A stretch of DNA of 64,000 nucleotides from Pelomonas sp. V22 (GCF_030014915.1 NZ_JAGIXS010000001.1:1612001-1676000); one strand, 5' to 3'. Positions 1-10,248 are shown, counted from the first letter of the stretch. The notes: generated by a model from the sequence alone, not told the origin. A program made the numbers and translations.

Positions 1-406
1 CAGCTATGTGGCCGAGGTGGTCGAGGTGTCGGTGGCGGCCGACGGCACGCCCAAGCTGCACCGCGTGGTGGCGGCCGTCGATTGCGGCCTCACCGCCAAT
101 CCGCAGACCATCGAACGCCAGATCGAGAGCGCCATCTGCTACGGCCTCTCGGCCGCGCTGTACGGCAAGATCACGTTCGCCGGCGGCAAGGTCGAGCAGG
201 GCAACTTCCACGACTACCCGGTCGTGCGCATGAGCGAGATGCCGAAGATCGAGGTCCACATCGTGCCGAGCAAGGCCGAGCCCGGCGGCATCGGTGAGCC
301 CGGCACGCCGCCGCTGGCGCCCGCACTGGCCAACGCGATCTTTGCCGCCACCGGCAAGCGCATCCGCAAGCTGCCCATCGACACCAGCCTGCTGAAGAAG
401 GCCTGA
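1..406 (+). CDS. Molybdopterin-binding subunit of a xanthine dehydrogenase/isoquinoline 1-oxidoreductase-type enzyme (C-terminal part, 5' truncated)
   Basis: Only the last ~135 codons are present; the reading frame (codons from base 2) is open through the left edge of the window, so the GTG at 8 is not a real start. The fragment carries the family's active-site loop [10 protein letters not shown], whose glutamate acts as base in molybdenum hydroxylases, followed by the typical ending [16 protein letters not shown]. The closest resemblance is to the beta subunit of isoquinoline 1-oxidoreductase-like enzymes (IorB type), which hydroxylate N-heterocycles or aldehydes with a Mo-cytosine-dinucleotide cofactor. 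The substrate cannot be told from the fragment, and the partner iron-sulfur subunit would lie to the left of the window. Confidence 0.88.
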   Translation, partial: SYVAEVVEVSVAADGTPKLHRVVAAVDCGLTANPQTIERQIESAICYGLSAALYGKITFAGGKVEQGNFHDYPVVRMSEMPKIEVHIVPSKAEPGGIGEPGTPPLAPALANAIFAATGKRIRKLPIDTSLLKKA

Positions 407-471
407 TCCACCGGCGTGACCCGACGGCCCCGCCTACACTCGACGCTCCCACAGAGCAGCGAGGTAGGCGG

Positions 472-885
472 ATGTCGAGTTACGTAGAAGGCGCCCTGGT
501 CAAGGACGAGCGCATCGTTCACATGGGCCGCATCAGCCTGTGGGCGCTTTGGCATCTGATTGCCGTCGGCATCCTCCTGCTGCCCGCCTTCGGCCTCGGC
601 CTCGTGCCGCTGGTGATGGCCTATGTGCGCTACAAGTCCACCGAGCTGGCGGTCACGACCAAGCGCATCATCGTCAAGCACGGCTTCATCAGCCGCCAGA
701 CGATTGAGATCAACCTGAACAAGGCCGAAAGCATCCAGGTCGATCAGGGCGTCTGGGGCCGCATGTTCAACTTCGGCACCCTGGTCATTTCGGGCACCGG
801 CACCTCGCATGCGCCGCTGACCGGCATCGCCGATCCGATGGCGTTTCGCAAGGCCTTCATCGAGGCCCAAGACACGGGACTGTGA
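472..885 (+). CDS. PH-domain (bPH2/DUF304) membrane protein
   Basis: A 137-residue protein with a hydrophobic segment near residues 22-50 (two short membrane passes) and a following bacterial PH-like domain containing the family signature [16 protein letters not shown] and the ending [17 protein letters not shown]. Proteins of this kind (YdbS/YdbT-like) are small inner-membrane proteins of unknown exact role. The ATG follows a GAGGTAGGCGG stretch that can serve as ribosome binding site. It stands alone, with gaps of 65 bases before and 43 after. A second PH-domain protein occurs at 46807..47352. Confidence 0.85.
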   Translation: MSSYVEGALVKDERIVHMGRISLWALWHLIAVGILLLPAFGLGLVPLVMAYVRYKSTELAVTTKRIIVKHGFISRQTIEINLNKAESIQVDQGVWGRMFNFGTLVISGTGTSHAPLTGIADPMAFRKAFIEAQDTGL

Positions 886-928
886 GCCCCTTGGGTGTAC
901 CCTAGCGGTCCACGATCAGGAGTCCACG

Positions 929-1114
929 ATGGCCTCGACCAGCTCCGTCTCCAGCGCGCCGCCCCCGGCGCCCGCACCCGCGCCGCAACGGGCCCAGAAA
1001 GCCGAACGCCCGCCCGAGGAACCCAAGCGGGTCGAGCGGGCGCCGGCACCTCCGCCACCGCAGCGGCTCGCCGAGTCGGGCTCGGTCGGCCGCAATCTGA
1101 ACGAAGTCGCCTGA
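929..1114 (+). CDS. Small proline/alanine-rich hypothetical protein
   Basis: A 61-residue frame of low complexity: runs of Pro and Ala (PPPAPAPAPQ, APAPPPPQ) mixed with Lys/Arg/Glu, ending in SGSVGRNLNEVA. A CAGGAG sequence lies about seven bases before the ATG, which favours translation. There is no membrane segment or recognisable domain, and it is probably disordered. It lies between a PH-domain gene and a gene on the other strand, whose end is 10 bases away. Its reality rests on the ribosome binding site and the non-random C-terminus; a chance frame in GC-rich DNA is possible. Confidence 0.45.
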   Translation: MASTSSVSSAPPPAPAPAPQRAQKAERPPEEPKRVERAPAPPPPQRLAESGSVGRNLNEVA

Positions 1115-1124
1115 TCGCGCGGGC

Positions 1125-2540
1125 TCAGGCCTTCTTGCGACGCTTGGCCAGCCCCAGGGCGGCCAGGCCCGCAAACACCAAGCCGGCGCTGGCCGGCTCC
1201 GGCACCGGCGCCACATAGGCACCCAGGTCGGCCGCGCTGACGCTGTAGGCCTGCAGCACGCCCGGCAGCAGCTGCAGATCGGAGGTCCAGTTGGTGGCCG
1301 TGCCGTCCTTGGTCTTGAAGCAGCCGGTCTTGCTGTCCAGCGGGCACTGGATCGAGCTGGCATAGGGGTCGGACTTCGTGAAGTCGAACCACACATCGAA
1401 CTGCGTGCCCGAGCCGTTCTGGGTCACGCTGTAGTCGTTGTCGGTGCCGGTCAGCAGCAGGTAGCTGCCGTTGTTCAGGCGCGGGCCTATGGCCAGGCCT
1501 TCGAACTTCTCGGGCGCCTTGCCGCCCAGCGCGGCCAGCGTGTTGGCATCCAGGTCAAGCACCGGGCCGCTCTTCTTCACCTTGGTGTAGACCGAGCCGG
1601 CCACCAGGGGGATGTTGCTGACGTCGGTCGCGCCGGTCAGGTCGATGCGGTAGACCTCCTTGTCGGCCGTGGCGAACTCGGCACCCACGCCAACACCCCG
1701 GTTGTTGCGCTCCAGCACGTAGAACTCGTGGTCATTGATGGCCACCAGGGCCGAGATGCCCTGGCCCTGGCCGCTGCGCTTCATTTCGTAGGCGTACTGC
1801 GCCACGGCCTGGCCGGTGGCCACGTCGAACTTGACGATGCGATTCATCGTGCCATTGCCGCCGCCTTCGTCCAGCATGGCGCTTTGCAGCATCGCAAAGG
1901 CGTACTTGCCGTCCGGGCTGATGGCCAGGCCCTCGAAGCCCCGGTTGGTGCGCTTGCCGGCGGTGTTGCCGGTGTCGTCGGCAAAGTTCTTGTCGCCGGT
2001 GGTCGCATTGCGCGGCAGCAGGTTGGCCGGCGTGGTGAAGGTGCGCAGCAGCTCGCCGCTGCGGCTGAACTCGCGCAGGCTGGGGCCGTATTCGTCGGAG
2101 ACCAGCATCGTGCCGGTCTTGGGGTTGAGAACGAAACCCTCGGGGTCCATGGCCAGTCCCAGCACGCCCTTGGTGCTGGGGGCCAGGCCATTGAGCGTCT
2201 CGCCGGCGCTCTTGAACAGCACGGTCTCGACGATCTTGAAATTGCTGATCGCGCCGGTGTCCAGGTTCACGTCCAGCGTGAAGCGGTTGACGCGCGTGTC
2301 GTAGCTGATCGTGCCGCCGCCCGGGCCGCGGTCCGAGAGGCCCCACCATTCATTGCGGATGGTGTCGTAATAGATGTCGGAGAAGAAGCCCACGCGGCCG
2401 TTGTTGACGGTCGTGCCGCCGGTGGCGTCCAGCGTGCTGCCGGGAATGGCCAGGCCATTGACGTAGACCGGTGCGGCTTCTGCGGAGGTGGCGGCGGCCA
2501 GAGCGATTGCGGCGGCGGCTAGCAGGCGGAGCTTCATCAT
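1125..2540 (-). CDS. Phytase-like esterase-domain protein with PEP-CTERM sorting signal
   Basis: An exported protein of 471 residues. The start chosen is the ATG at 2540 (product MMKLRLLAAA...), which begins a clear signal peptide (cut near AEA/AP) and has a TGAGGA ribosome site; the frame is open further upstream but lacks signal character. The body resembles the 'esterase-like activity of phytase' domain (PF13449 type), a beta-propeller with repeated strands such as GFEGLAISPDGKYAF. The C-terminus is a textbook PEP-CTERM tail: VPEPASAG, a hydrophobic stretch, then KRRKK. Such tails are recognised by exosortase in exopolysaccharide-producing Gram-negatives; no exosortase gene lies in this window. 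Confidence 0.88.
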   Translation of the reverse strand: MMKLRLLAAAAIALAAATSAEAAPVYVNGLAIPGSTLDATGGTTVNNGRVGFFSDIYYDTIRNEWWGLSDRGPGGGTISYDTRVNRFTLDVNLDTGAISNFKIVETVLFKSAGETLNGLAPSTKGVLGLAMDPEGFVLNPKTGTMLVSDEYGPSLREFSRSGELLRTFTTPANLLPRNATTGDKNFADDTGNTAGKRTNRGFEGLAISPDGKYAFAMLQSAMLDEGGGNGTMNRIVKFDVATGQAVAQYAYEMKRSGQGQGISALVAINDHEFYVLERNNRGVGVGAEFATADKEVYRIDLTGATDVSNIPLVAGSVYTKVKKSGPVLDLDANTLAALGGKAPEKFEGLAIGPRLNNGSYLLLTGTDNDYSVTQNGSGTQFDVWFDFTKSDPYASSIQCPLDSKTGCFKTKDGTATNWTSDLQLLPGVLQAYSVSAADLGAYVAPVPEPASAGLVFAGLAALGLAKRRKKA

Positions 2541-2645
2541 CGTTGTCCTCAGGGGCGGGTGCAAAACCCGGCAGCCTAGGCCGCGTCGATGACAAAGGCG
2601 TGAAGGCTCGTACGGCCATGCCAAGACGACGCGCGGCTGCTGGCC

Positions 2646-3818
2646 TCACGGGCTCGCTGTACGCCCAACGCCCTGCTGGACATCACGCGCAGCCACTGGC
2701 ATTCGCCCTGCCGCCTGCAGCCGATCCCGCAGACGCAGCCCCGGCCGCTCGACGAGGTAGTGAAGCGCCGCGCCGCCCAGCAGGATGGCGATCACGTAAA
2801 CGGCAAACAGCAGCAAGCCCTGTGATTCCATCGAGGGCGCGATGTACTCGTGCACCAGGTGCATCGCGATCTTGTGGCTCAGGTAGAGGCTGTAGGACAC
2901 GGTGGCCAACCACCCCACACCCGGCAGCTCGCGGCGGCCCAGCCAACCGCGCGGGTTGGTGGCCGCCAGTGTGAGCAGGCCGAAGCCGAAGGACAGCACC
3001 GGCCAGCCCAGCGCATTGGCCAGCAGGCCGGTGCGCTCACTGAACAGCCAGAACGCGAGGCCCAGCACCGCCACAGCGCCGGCCAGCAAGGCTGACGAGC
3101 GCGCCTGCAAGGCTGCCCATTGCTGAGGCCGGTAGACGCGCAGCGCCGCCAGCATCACGCCCATCAAGAGGCCATCGAGCCGCGACCAAGTGGGGTAGTA
3201 GAGATCCTCGACGAACCAGGGACGCGGCGGATCAGTCGCCGTGTCATGCAGCCAGATGCCGGTTCGCAGCGCGATGCCCAGCAGCACGACGCCACCGCAC
3301 AGCAGCAGGAAGCGCGACGCCGACGGCCGCCGCGTCAGCAGCCAGGCCAGCAGCGGAAACACCAGGTAGAAATGCTCTTCCACACACAGCGACCAGGCAT
3401 GCGAGAAGGCCTGGTTCTGGCCGTAGTCGATCAAGAGGTTCAGCGTGAACGTGGCGAACTGCCACCAGTCCTGCAGCCCCGGCGCCTCGCGCAAGGCCGG
3501 CACGAACTGGTACAGCGCCAGCACCACGGCAAAGGCCGGCAGGATGCGCCAGGCTCGGCGGGCATAGAAGGCACCAAGCGCCAGGCCCTCGCCGCGCTGC
3601 AGCCCACGCAGCAGCTGGCTGCCGATCAGGAAGCCGCTGAGCACGAAGAAGATGTCGACGCCGACCCAGCCATAGCGGGCCAGCGGATCGAAGCGCGGCC
3701 CCACGCCATCGACGATGAAGGAGTGGAACAGCATCACCCACAGGATGGCGATGCTGCGCAGCAGGTCCAGGCCCGGCAGGCGATTCGCGGAGTGATTCAC
3801 GAACGCCGGCTCACGCAC
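2646..3818 (-). CDS. Acyltransferase 3 family membrane protein (OafA/YrhL type)
   Basis: A 390-residue integral membrane protein with about ten hydrophobic segments. It begins with the family hallmark RLPGLDLLRSIAILWVMLFH (residues ~13-32), which contains the conserved RxxAxxxVxxxH-like start, and has the internal FFVLSGFLIG motif (residues ~55-65) and HAWSLCVEEHFYLVFPL. These enzymes O-acylate surface or secreted carbohydrates at the inner membrane. The start overlaps the end of uvrA by eight bases, so the two may be co-transcribed, but no functional link is implied. The particular glycan acceptor is unknown. Confidence 0.9.
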   Translation of the reverse strand: MREPAFVNHSANRLPGLDLLRSIAILWVMLFHSFIVDGVGPRFDPLARYGWVGVDIFFVLSGFLIGSQLLRGLQRGEGLALGAFYARRAWRILPAFAVVLALYQFVPALREAPGLQDWWQFATFTLNLLIDYGQNQAFSHAWSLCVEEHFYLVFPLLAWLLTRRPSASRFLLLCGGVVLLGIALRTGIWLHDTATDPPRPWFVEDLYYPTWSRLDGLLMGVMLAALRVYRPQQWAALQARSSALLAGAVAVLGLAFWLFSERTGLLANALGWPVLSFGFGLLTLAATNPRGWLGRRELPGVGWLATVSYSLYLSHKIAMHLVHEYIAPSMESQGLLLFAVYVIAILLGGAALHYLVERPGLRLRDRLQAAGRMPVAARDVQQGVGRTASP

Positions 3819-6800
3819 GCGCCAAGACCGGCTTCAACGCCTGGCCCGAATGCGTGCCCGCCTTCACCACCTGCTCCGGCGTGCCCTGCACGACGATCTC
3901 GCCGCCGGCCGTGCCGCCTTCGGGGCCCAGGTCGATGACCCAGTCGGCCTCGGCGATCACGTCCAGGTCATGCTCGATCACCACCACCGAATGGCCGCCG
4001 GCCACCAGGCGGTGCAGCACGCGGATGAGCTTCTCCACGTCGGCCATGTGCAGGCCCACCGTGGGCTCGTCCAGCACATAGAGCGTGTGCGGCGACTTCT
4101 GGCCGCGCCGCGTCACGTCGTCACGCACCTTCACCAATTCACTGACCAGCTTGATGCGCTGCGCCTCGCCGCCTGACAGCGTCGGGCTCGGCTGACCCAG
4201 CGTCAGATAGCCGAGGCCCACGTCCTTCAAGAGTTGCAGCGGATGGGCAATCGAAGGCATCGAGGCAAAGAACTCGACCGCCTCGTCGACCTCCATCGCC
4301 AGCACGTCACCGATGCTCTTGCCGCGCCAGCTGACGCCCAGGGTCTCCGGGTTGAAGCGCTGGCCATGGCACTGGTCGCAGAGCAGCTTCACATCGGGCA
4401 GGAAGCTCATTTCTATGGTCTTCATGCCCTGGCCTTCGCAGCCGGGGCAGCGGCCCTCGCCGGTGTTGAAGCTGAAGCGGCCGGCCGCATAGCCACGGGC
4501 CTTGGCTTCCAGCGTCTCGGCGAAGAGCTTGCGGATTGCATCCCAGAAGCCGATGTAGGTCGCCGGGCAGCTGCGCGGCGTCTTGCCGATCGGCGTCTGG
4601 TCCACCTCCAGCACGCGGTCCACCTGTTTGTGGCCTTCGATGCCGGCACAACCGACCCAGTTCGACGGGTCCTTGCGCAGCGGCACGGCCATGGCCATGT
4701 TGGCGAGCAGCACGTCGCGCGCCAGCGTGCTCTTGCCCGAGCCCGAGACGCCGGTGATGGCCACCAGGCGGTGCAGCGGCACGTCGACCGACACGTTCTT
4801 CAGGTTGTGCAGGCTGGCTGCCAGCACGCGCAGCTTGGGCGCGTCCGGCTCGATCTCGCGGCGCGGCTGCAGCGGATGCAGCAAGGGCTTGGCAAGGAAG
4901 CGGCCGGTCACCGAATCGGGATGCAAAGCCAGCTCCGCCGCCGTGCCTTGCGCCACCACCTGGCCGCCGCGTTTGCCGGCGCTGGGGCCGATGTCGATGA
5001 TGTGGTCGGCGCGGCGGATGGTGTCTTCGTCATGCTCGACGACGACCAGCGTATTGCCCTTGTCGCCCAGCGTGGAGAGCGCCTTCAAAAGGATCTGGTT
5101 GTCACGCGGATGCAGGCCGATGGTGGGCTCGTCCAGCACATAGCAGACACCCTGCAGATTGCTGCCCAATTGCGCCGCCAGGCGGATGCGCTGCGCCTCG
5201 CCGCCCGAGAGCGTGGGCGCGGCGCGGTCCAGCGTCAGGTAGCCGAGGCCCACTTCTTCGAGGAACTCCAGGCGGCCAAGGATCTCGACCACCACGTCGC
5301 GGGCGATGTCGGCATCGCGGCCGACCAGGTTCAGGCCCTGCACCCATTGGCGCGCCTCTGTGACGCTCCAGGAGGCCACAGTGCTGATCGCCTGGTCCTC
5401 GAAAGTGACCGATCGCGCCGAGGCATTGAGCCGCGCGCCCTGACATTCCGGGCAGGGCTGGTCGGCCAGGCCTTCGATCTCGGCCTCCTCGGCCGGGAAG
5501 CTTTGTTCACGGCCGCGGTTGTCCTTGTCCTGCAGCGTCTCATCCAGCGCCTTGCGCTGTTCACGCGTCAGGGCAAGACCTGTCCCCACGCAGTGCGAGC
5601 ACCAGCCGTGCTTGCTGTTGTAGGAGAACATGCGCGGATCCAGCTCGGCATAGCTGTCACCACAGGTGGGGCAGGCGCGCTTGGTCGAGAAGACCTTGAG
5701 CATGCCGATATCGGCCGTGGACTGGCCATCGGCAATTGCCGCATTGAGCTGGTCCAGCGGCGCCAGCAGGTGCAGCACGCCCTTGCCCAGGTCCAGCGCT
5801 TTCGCAAGCATCTCGCGCAGCTCGGCTTCCTTGTCCAGCGAGATCACCAGGTCGCCGACCGGCAGCTCCAGCGTGTGCTCCTTGAAACGGTCCAGACGCG
5901 GCCAGGGCGAGGTGGGGATGAACTCGCCGTCGACGCGCAGATGCGTGTGGCCGCGCGCCTTGGCCCATTTGGCCAGGTCGGTGTAAAGGCCCTTGCGGTT
6001 CAGCACCAGGGGCGCGAGCAAGCCGACATGCTGGCCCCGGTAGTCGCGCAGCAGCTGGGCGGCAATGGACTCCACGCTTTGCGGCTTGACCGCCGTGCCG
6101 TCCTTGACGCAATGCTGGACGCCCAGCTTCACGTACAAGAGGCGCAGGAAATGCCAGACCTCGGTGGTCGTCGCCACCGTGCTCTTGCGGCCGCCGCGCG
6201 AGAGGCGCTGCTCGATGGCCACTGTCGGCGGAATGCCCCAGACCGCGTCCACCTCGGGCCGCCCGGCCGGCTGCACGATGGAGCGTGCATAGGCGTTCAG
6301 CGATTCGAGATAACGGCGCTGGCCTTCGTTGAAAAGAATGTCGAAGGCCAGCGTGGACTTGCCCGAGCCTGACACACCGGTGATCACATTGAACTTGCCG
6401 CGCGGGATGGCCACATCGACCGACTTCAGGTTGTGCTCGCGCGCATTGACGATGCGGATGGCCTCGTCGGCCGCCGCGCGCTTGGCGCGGATCGCGTACT
6501 GCAGCGGCCGGCCCTCTTCCACCTTGGTGGCGGGCTGGTCCATGTGCAACGCGTACTCGCGCAGCGCCGCTGCCGTGTGCGAACGCGGATGGTCCTTCAG
6601 CTCTTCGGGCGTGCCCACGGCCACGACCTCGCCGCCGTCCTCGCCGCCTTCGGGGCCCAGGTCGATCAGCCAGTCCGCCGCGCGGATGACGTCGAGGTTG
6701 TGCTCGATCAGGATCAGCGAATGGCCGATGGACAGCAGCTTGCGCATCGCCCGCATCAGCTTGGCGATGTCGTCGAAATGCAGGCCGGTGGTCGGCTCGT

Positions 6801-9444
6801 CGAACATGAACAGCGTGCCCTTCTTCGCCACCGCCTGGCGCGGCTTGGATGCCGCCTCGGCCAGGAAGCCGGCCAGCTTCAGACGTTGCGCCTCGCCGCC
6901 CGAGAGCGTGGGCACGGGCTGGCCGAGCTTCACGTATTCCAGGCCCACGTCGACGATGGGCTGCAGCTTGGCGACCACCTCGCGGTCGTCCTTGAACAGC
7001 TGCACGGCCTCGCTGACCGTCAGCTCCAGCACATCGGACACGCTCAATTCACGATCACCGCGCAAGAGCTTCACGTCCAGCATCTCGGCGCGGAAGCGCC
7101 GGCCATCGCAGTCCGGGCAACGCAGGTAGACGTCCGACAGGAACTGCATCTCCACATGCTCGAAGCCCGAGCCGCCGCAGGTGGCGCAGCGGCCGTCGCC
7201 GGCATTGAAGCTGAACATGCCGGCTGTGTAGCTGCGCTCGCGCGCCACCGGCGCATCGGCAAAGCGCTTGCGGATCTCGTCGAAGGCGCCCACGTAGGAC
7301 GCCGGGTTGGAACGCGCCGTCTTGCCGATCGGCGACTGGTCGACGAAGACCGCGTCGGCCAGCCAATCGGCACCCAGCAATTGGTCATGCTGACCCGGCG
7401 TTTCCGTCGCCTGGCCGAAGTGGCGGGCCAGGGCCGGGTACAGCACGTCCTGCATCAGCGTGCTCTTGCCCGAGCCGGAGACGCCGGTGACCACCACCAT
7501 CTTCTGCAGCGGGAACTCGACCGTCACGTTGCGCAGGTTGTGCTCGCGCACGCCCTGAAGGATGAGCTTGGGCGTGCCCTCGTCGACGATGCGCTTGAGC
7601 CCCATGCCCACATGGCGACGGGCGCCGAGGTAGGCACCGGTCAAGGTGTCGGCCGCGCGGATCTGCTCGGGCGTACCGTCGAAGACGATCTGGCCGCCCT
7701 TCTCACCCGGGCCGGGGCCCATGTCGATCAAGCGGTCGGCCGCCAGCATCACGGCCGGGTCATGCTCGACCACCACCAGGGTGTTGCCAGCATCGCGCAG
7801 GCGCTTCATCGCCTCGACGATGCGGTCCATGTCGCGCGGGTGCAGGCCGATGCTGGGCTCGTCCAGCACGAACAGCGTGTTCACCAGCGAGGTGCCGAGC
7901 GCCGTGGTCAGGTTGATGCGCTGCACCTCGCCGCCGCTGAGCGTGCGGCTCTGGCGGTCCAGCGTCAGGTAGCCGATGCCCACGTCACAGAGGTACTTGA
8001 GGCGGTTGCGGATCTCGTCCAGCAGGAGCTTGAGCGCTTCGTCCAGCAAGGTGGTGGGCAGCTCCAGCTCGTCCATGAAGCGGCGCAGGCGGTGCAGCGG
8101 CAGCTGCATCAGGTCGTGCAGCGAGAGGCCGTCAAGCAGCTCCAGCTGCGCGCGCGACCAGGCCACGCCCATCGGCATCACGCGCTGCGCCGGCGGCAGG
8201 GCCGCGTCGGCCAGCGCCTTGCTGCCCACGCGCCACAGGAGCGCTTCCGTCTTCAGGCGCGCGCCGGCGCAGGCCGGGCATTCGGTGTAGCTGCGGTACT
8301 TGGAGAGAAGCACCCGGATGTGCATCTTGTAGGCCTTGCTCTCCAGGTATTCGAAGAAGCGCTTGACCCCGTACCACTGCTTGTTCCAGTTGCCGTTCCA
8401 GTTCGGGCTGCCGTTGACCACCCAGTCGCGCTGGCTTTGCGAGAGCTGGTTCCAGGCCGTGTCGCGCGGGATGCCGGCCTCCCCGGCGTACTTGAGCAGG
8501 TCGGCCTGGCAATCGGCCCAGGCCGGCGTCTGCATGGGCTTGATCACGCCGTTGCGCAGGGTCTTCTTGTCGTCGGGGATGACGAGGCCCATGTCCACGC
8601 CGATCACGCGGCCGAAGCCGCGGCAGCTGTCGCAGGCGCCCATGGCCGAGTTGAAGCTGAACAGCGGCGGCTGCGGGTCTTGATAGCGCAGGTCGCTTTC
8701 GGGGCAGTGCAGGCCGGTGGAATATTTCCAGATCAGCGGTTCGGCTTCGTCCTGCAGCACATAGACGGTGAGGCGGCCGCTGCCGCGCTTGATCGAGAGC
8801 TCGATGGCCTCCATCGCGCGCTGCTTGTCGGCACCCTGGAGGCGGAAGCGGTCCGCCACCACATCGAGCATCTTGCGATCGCCCACCATGCGCTCGGCCT
8901 GAACGCGCGTGAAGCCGCTGGCCGACAGCCATTGCTCCACCTGCTCGGCCGTGGTGTTGGCCGGCAGCTCGACCGGGAAGGTCAGCACCAGGCGCGGATC
9001 GGTTTCCTTGGTGCGTTCCAGCAGCTCGGCATAGATCGTCTGCGCCGTGTCATGCCGCACCGGCAGCGCCGTTTCCTTGTCGTACAGGGACGCGGCGCGG
9101 GCAAACAAGAGCTTCAAGTGGTCGTTCAGCTCGGTCATCGTGCCGACCGTGGAGCGGCTGGTGCGCACCGGGTTGGTCTGGTCGATGGCGATGGCGGGCG
9201 GCACGCCGTCGACCTTGTCGACCGCCGGGCGGTCCATGCGATCCAGGAACTGGCGGGCATAGGCCGAGAAGGTCTCGACGTAGCGGCGCTGGCCCTCGGC
9301 ATAGAGGGTGTCGAACACCAGGCTGGACTTGCCCGAGCCGCTGGGGCCGGTCACGACGGTCAGCTCGCCGGTGGCGATGTCCAGGTCGAGGTTCTTGAGG
9401 TTGTGCTGCCGGGCACCTCGGATGCGGATTCGACCGTCGGACAT
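3811..9444 (-). CDS. uvrA: Double-length (tandem) excinuclease ABC subunit UvrA
   Basis: A DNA damage-recognition ATPase of nucleotide excision repair. At 1877 residues it is about twice the usual ~940 and contains two complete UvrA units in one frame. Four Walker A motifs are visible (GPSGSGKSS at ~33, then GVSGSGKST at ~655, ~1025 and ~1568). Each is matched by an LSGGE(A/V)QR signature and a DEPxxGLH Walker B. Zinc-binding CxxC pairs are intact in the second, third and fourth modules. In the first module the leading pair reads CPES, so one cysteine is missing. The ATG at 9444 directly precedes the conserved [17 protein letters not shown]. Comparable fused UvrA proteins are known in Burkholderiales; whether this one is the main UvrA or an accessory copy cannot be decided here. 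Confidence 0.96.
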   Translation of the reverse strand: MSDGRIRIRGARQHNLKNLDLDIATGELTVVTGPSGSGKSSLVFDTLYAEGQRRYVETFSAYARQFLDRMDRPAVDKVDGVPPAIAIDQTNPVRTSRSTVGTMTELNDHLKLLFARAASLYDKETALPVRHDTAQTIYAELLERTKETDPRLVLTFPVELPANTTAEQVEQWLSASGFTRVQAERMVGDRKMLDVVADRFRLQGADKQRAMEAIELSIKRGSGRLTVYVLQDEAEPLIWKYSTGLHCPESDLRYQDPQPPLFSFNSAMGACDSCRGFGRVIGVDMGLVIPDDKKTLRNGVIKPMQTPAWADCQADLLKYAGEAGIPRDTAWNQLSQSQRDWVVNGSPNWNGNWNKQWYGVKRFFEYLESKAYKMHIRVLLSKYRSYTECPACAGARLKTEALLWRVGSKALADAALPPAQRVMPMGVAWSRAQLELLDGLSLHDLMQLPLHRLRRFMDELELPTTLLDEALKLLLDEIRNRLKYLCDVGIGYLTLDRQSRTLSGGEVQRINLTTALGTSLVNTLFVLDEPSIGLHPRDMDRIVEAMKRLRDAGNTLVVVEHDPAVMLAADRLIDMGPGPGEKGGQIVFDGTPEQIRAADTLTGAYLGARRHVGMGLKRIVDEGTPKLILQGVREHNLRNVTVEFPLQKMVVVTGVSGSGKSTLMQDVLYPALARHFGQATETPGQHDQLLGADWLADAVFVDQSPIGKTARSNPASYVGAFDEIRKRFADAPVARERSYTAGMFSFNAGDGRCATCGGSGFEHVEMQFLSDVYLRCPDCDGRRFRAEMLDVKLLRGDRELSVSDVLELTVSEAVQLFKDDREVVAKLQPIVDVGLEYVKLGQPVPTLSGGEAQRLKLAGFLAEAASKPRQAVAKKGTLFMFDEPTTGLHFDDIAKLMRAMRKLLSIGHSLILIEHNLDVIRAADWLIDLGPEGGEDGGEVVAVGTPEELKDHPRSHTAAALREYALHMDQPATKVEEGRPLQYAIRAKRAAADEAIRIVNAREHNLKSVDVAIPRGKFNVITGVSGSGKSTLAFDILFNEGQRRYLESLNAYARSIVQPAGRPEVDAVWGIPPTVAIEQRLSRGGRKSTVATTTEVWHFLRLLYVKLGVQHCVKDGTAVKPQSVESIAAQLLRDYRGQHVGLLAPLVLNRKGLYTDLAKWAKARGHTHLRVDGEFIPTSPWPRLDRFKEHTLELPVGDLVISLDKEAELREMLAKALDLGKGVLHLLAPLDQLNAAIADGQSTADIGMLKVFSTKRACPTCGDSYAELDPRMFSYNSKHGWCSHCVGTGLALTREQRKALDETLQDKDNRGREQSFPAEEAEIEGLADQPCPECQGARLNASARSVTFEDQAISTVASWSVTEARQWVQGLNLVGRDADIARDVVVEILGRLEFLEEVGLGYLTLDRAAPTLSGGEAQRIRLAAQLGSNLQGVCYVLDEPTIGLHPRDNQILLKALSTLGDKGNTLVVVEHDEDTIRRADHIIDIGPSAGKRGGQVVAQGTAAELALHPDSVTGRFLAKPLLHPLQPRREIEPDAPKLRVLAASLHNLKNVSVDVPLHRLVAITGVSGSGKSTLARDVLLANMAMAVPLRKDPSNWVGCAGIEGHKQVDRVLEVDQTPIGKTPRSCPATYIGFWDAIRKLFAETLEAKARGYAAGRFSFNTGEGRCPGCEGQGMKTIEMSFLPDVKLLCDQCHGQRFNPETLGVSWRGKSIGDVLAMEVDEAVEFFASMPSIAHPLQLLKDVGLGYLTLGQPSPTLSGGEAQRIKLVSELVKVRDDVTRRGQKSPHTLYVLDEPTVGLHMADVEKLIRVLHRLVAGGHSVVVIEHDLDVIAEADWVIDLGPEGGTAGGEIVVQGTPEQVVKAGTHSGQALKPVLARA

Positions 9445-9556
9445 GCTGTAGAGACCTGCGCGGGATGGGGGTCAGGCATTCTAGGGAGCGCCGCCCGGGC
9501 TCGCTGGCCGGCACTCTCAGGCTGCTGACAAGGGATGGCAGCAGCCCTCGTTGCCA

Positions 9557-9586
9557 GAACCAAGGGTAAACCCCTGGGTTCTTTTT
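9557..9586 (+). terminator. Stem-loop followed by five T (possible intrinsic terminator or leader attenuator)
   Basis: Arms GAACC-A-AGGG and CCCT-G-GGTTC (9557-9566 and 9572-9581) pair with one A.G mismatch around a TAAAC loop, and T5 follows at 9582-9586. The orientation is plus, so it cannot terminate uvrA, which runs the other way. It lies in the ~275-base gap before the response regulator gene, where it could act as an attenuator or end a transcript leaving the uvrA region in antisense. Confidence 0.4.
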
Positions 9587-9634
9587 CATATCCAGGCCTC
9601 TCATGGCACAGCCGCCATGGACAGAATCAGCAGC

Positions 9635-9657
9635 ACCGCCTCGCAAACCGAGGCGGT
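9635..9657. repeat. Perfect 9-bp stem-loop in the leader of the response regulator
   Basis: ACCGCCTCG pairs perfectly with CGAGGCGGT around the loop CAAAC. It is the second hairpin in the gap 9445-9720 and lies 64 bases before the proposed start at 9721. No T-tract follows on either strand. It may be a leader structure or a protein-binding inverted repeat. Confidence 0.4.
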
Positions 9658-9720
9658 TGTCCAGGGAGAGTGGCGCCCACCGGTGCCAGACAAGCAATAA
9701 CAGCTGCCAAGACAAGGTCC

Positions 9721-10233
9721 ATGATGAACTCCGTCATTGCTATGCCGTCCCTGCCCCTTCCGCTGTTTGCCAGCACGGGGGGCGCGGACGCGGAAGCCGA
9801 CGCCGGGCCCGGCGAGCAAGACAGCCAGGCGAGCCTGAGCCAGCAGGCCGAGGTGCTGCTGGTCGAGGACAACCCGATCAACCAGGTCGTGGCGCTGGAA
9901 TTCCTGTCGCTGATGGGCGTGCAGAGCCGCCTGGCCTGCGACGGCCACGAAGCCCTGCAGCAATGCGCCCAGCGCGCGCCAGACCTCGTGCTGATGGACA
10001 TACAGATGCCAGGCATGGATGGCCTGGAATGCGCGCGTCGGCTGCGTGAGCTGCAGCGGCGAGGCGAGCTGGCGCACTTCCCCATCCTCGCGCTGACCGC
10101 CCATGCGCTGGAGGCCGACGTGCTGGCCAGCATGAACGCCGGCATGGACGAGCACCTGACCAAGCCGCTGGACTTCGCGGCGCTGCGCAACCGCCTCTCC
10201 CGCTGGCTGAAGCTCCCCGGCCTCAGCAGCTGA
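9721..10233 (+). CDS. Single-domain response regulator (receiver domain)
   Basis: A 170-residue protein. Residues ~1-42 are a low-complexity lead-in, and ~43-165 form a CheY-like receiver. The acidic pocket E49/D50 (LLVEDNPINQ), the phospho-acceptor D93 (LMDIQMPGMDG), T126 (ALTAH) and K148 (TKPLD) are all present, so it should accept phosphate. The EDNPINQ sequence is typical of receivers attached to hybrid histidine kinases, but no kinase is fused or adjacent. The ATG at 9721 is preceded by ACAAGG; the same frame is open back to 9535, so the start is not certain. No output domain follows, which suggests action through protein contact or a phosphorelay. Confidence 0.8.
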   Translation: MMNSVIAMPSLPLPLFASTGGADAEADAGPGEQDSQASLSQQAEVLLVEDNPINQVVALEFLSLMGVQSRLACDGHEALQQCAQRAPDLVLMDIQMPGMDGLECARRLRELQRRGELAHFPILALTAHALEADVLASMNAGMDEHLTKPLDFAALRNRLSRWLKLPGLSS

Positions 10234-10248
10234 GCGGGCAAGCAAGAC

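Noticed and set aside
4234-6372. A 712-codon plus-strand frame opposite uvrA
   Set aside because: Same reason: antisense shadow of the second UvrA unit, with no ribosome site and no recognisable domain.
6433-9528. A 1031-codon open frame on the plus strand opposite uvrA
   Set aside because: It is exactly antisense to highly conserved UvrA sequence. Its product is rich in His/Arg/Gln/Ala without any motif, as expected when GC-rich codons are read on the opposite strand.
9445-9540. An SOS box before uvrA
   Set aside because: I found no CTGT-N8-ACAG-like sequence in the region upstream of the uvrA start, so LexA control of this UvrA is not supported by this window.
9557-9586. Hairpin with T5 as the terminator of uvrA
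   Set aside because: uvrA runs the other way and begins at 9444, so this structure lies upstream of its start and in the wrong orientation.
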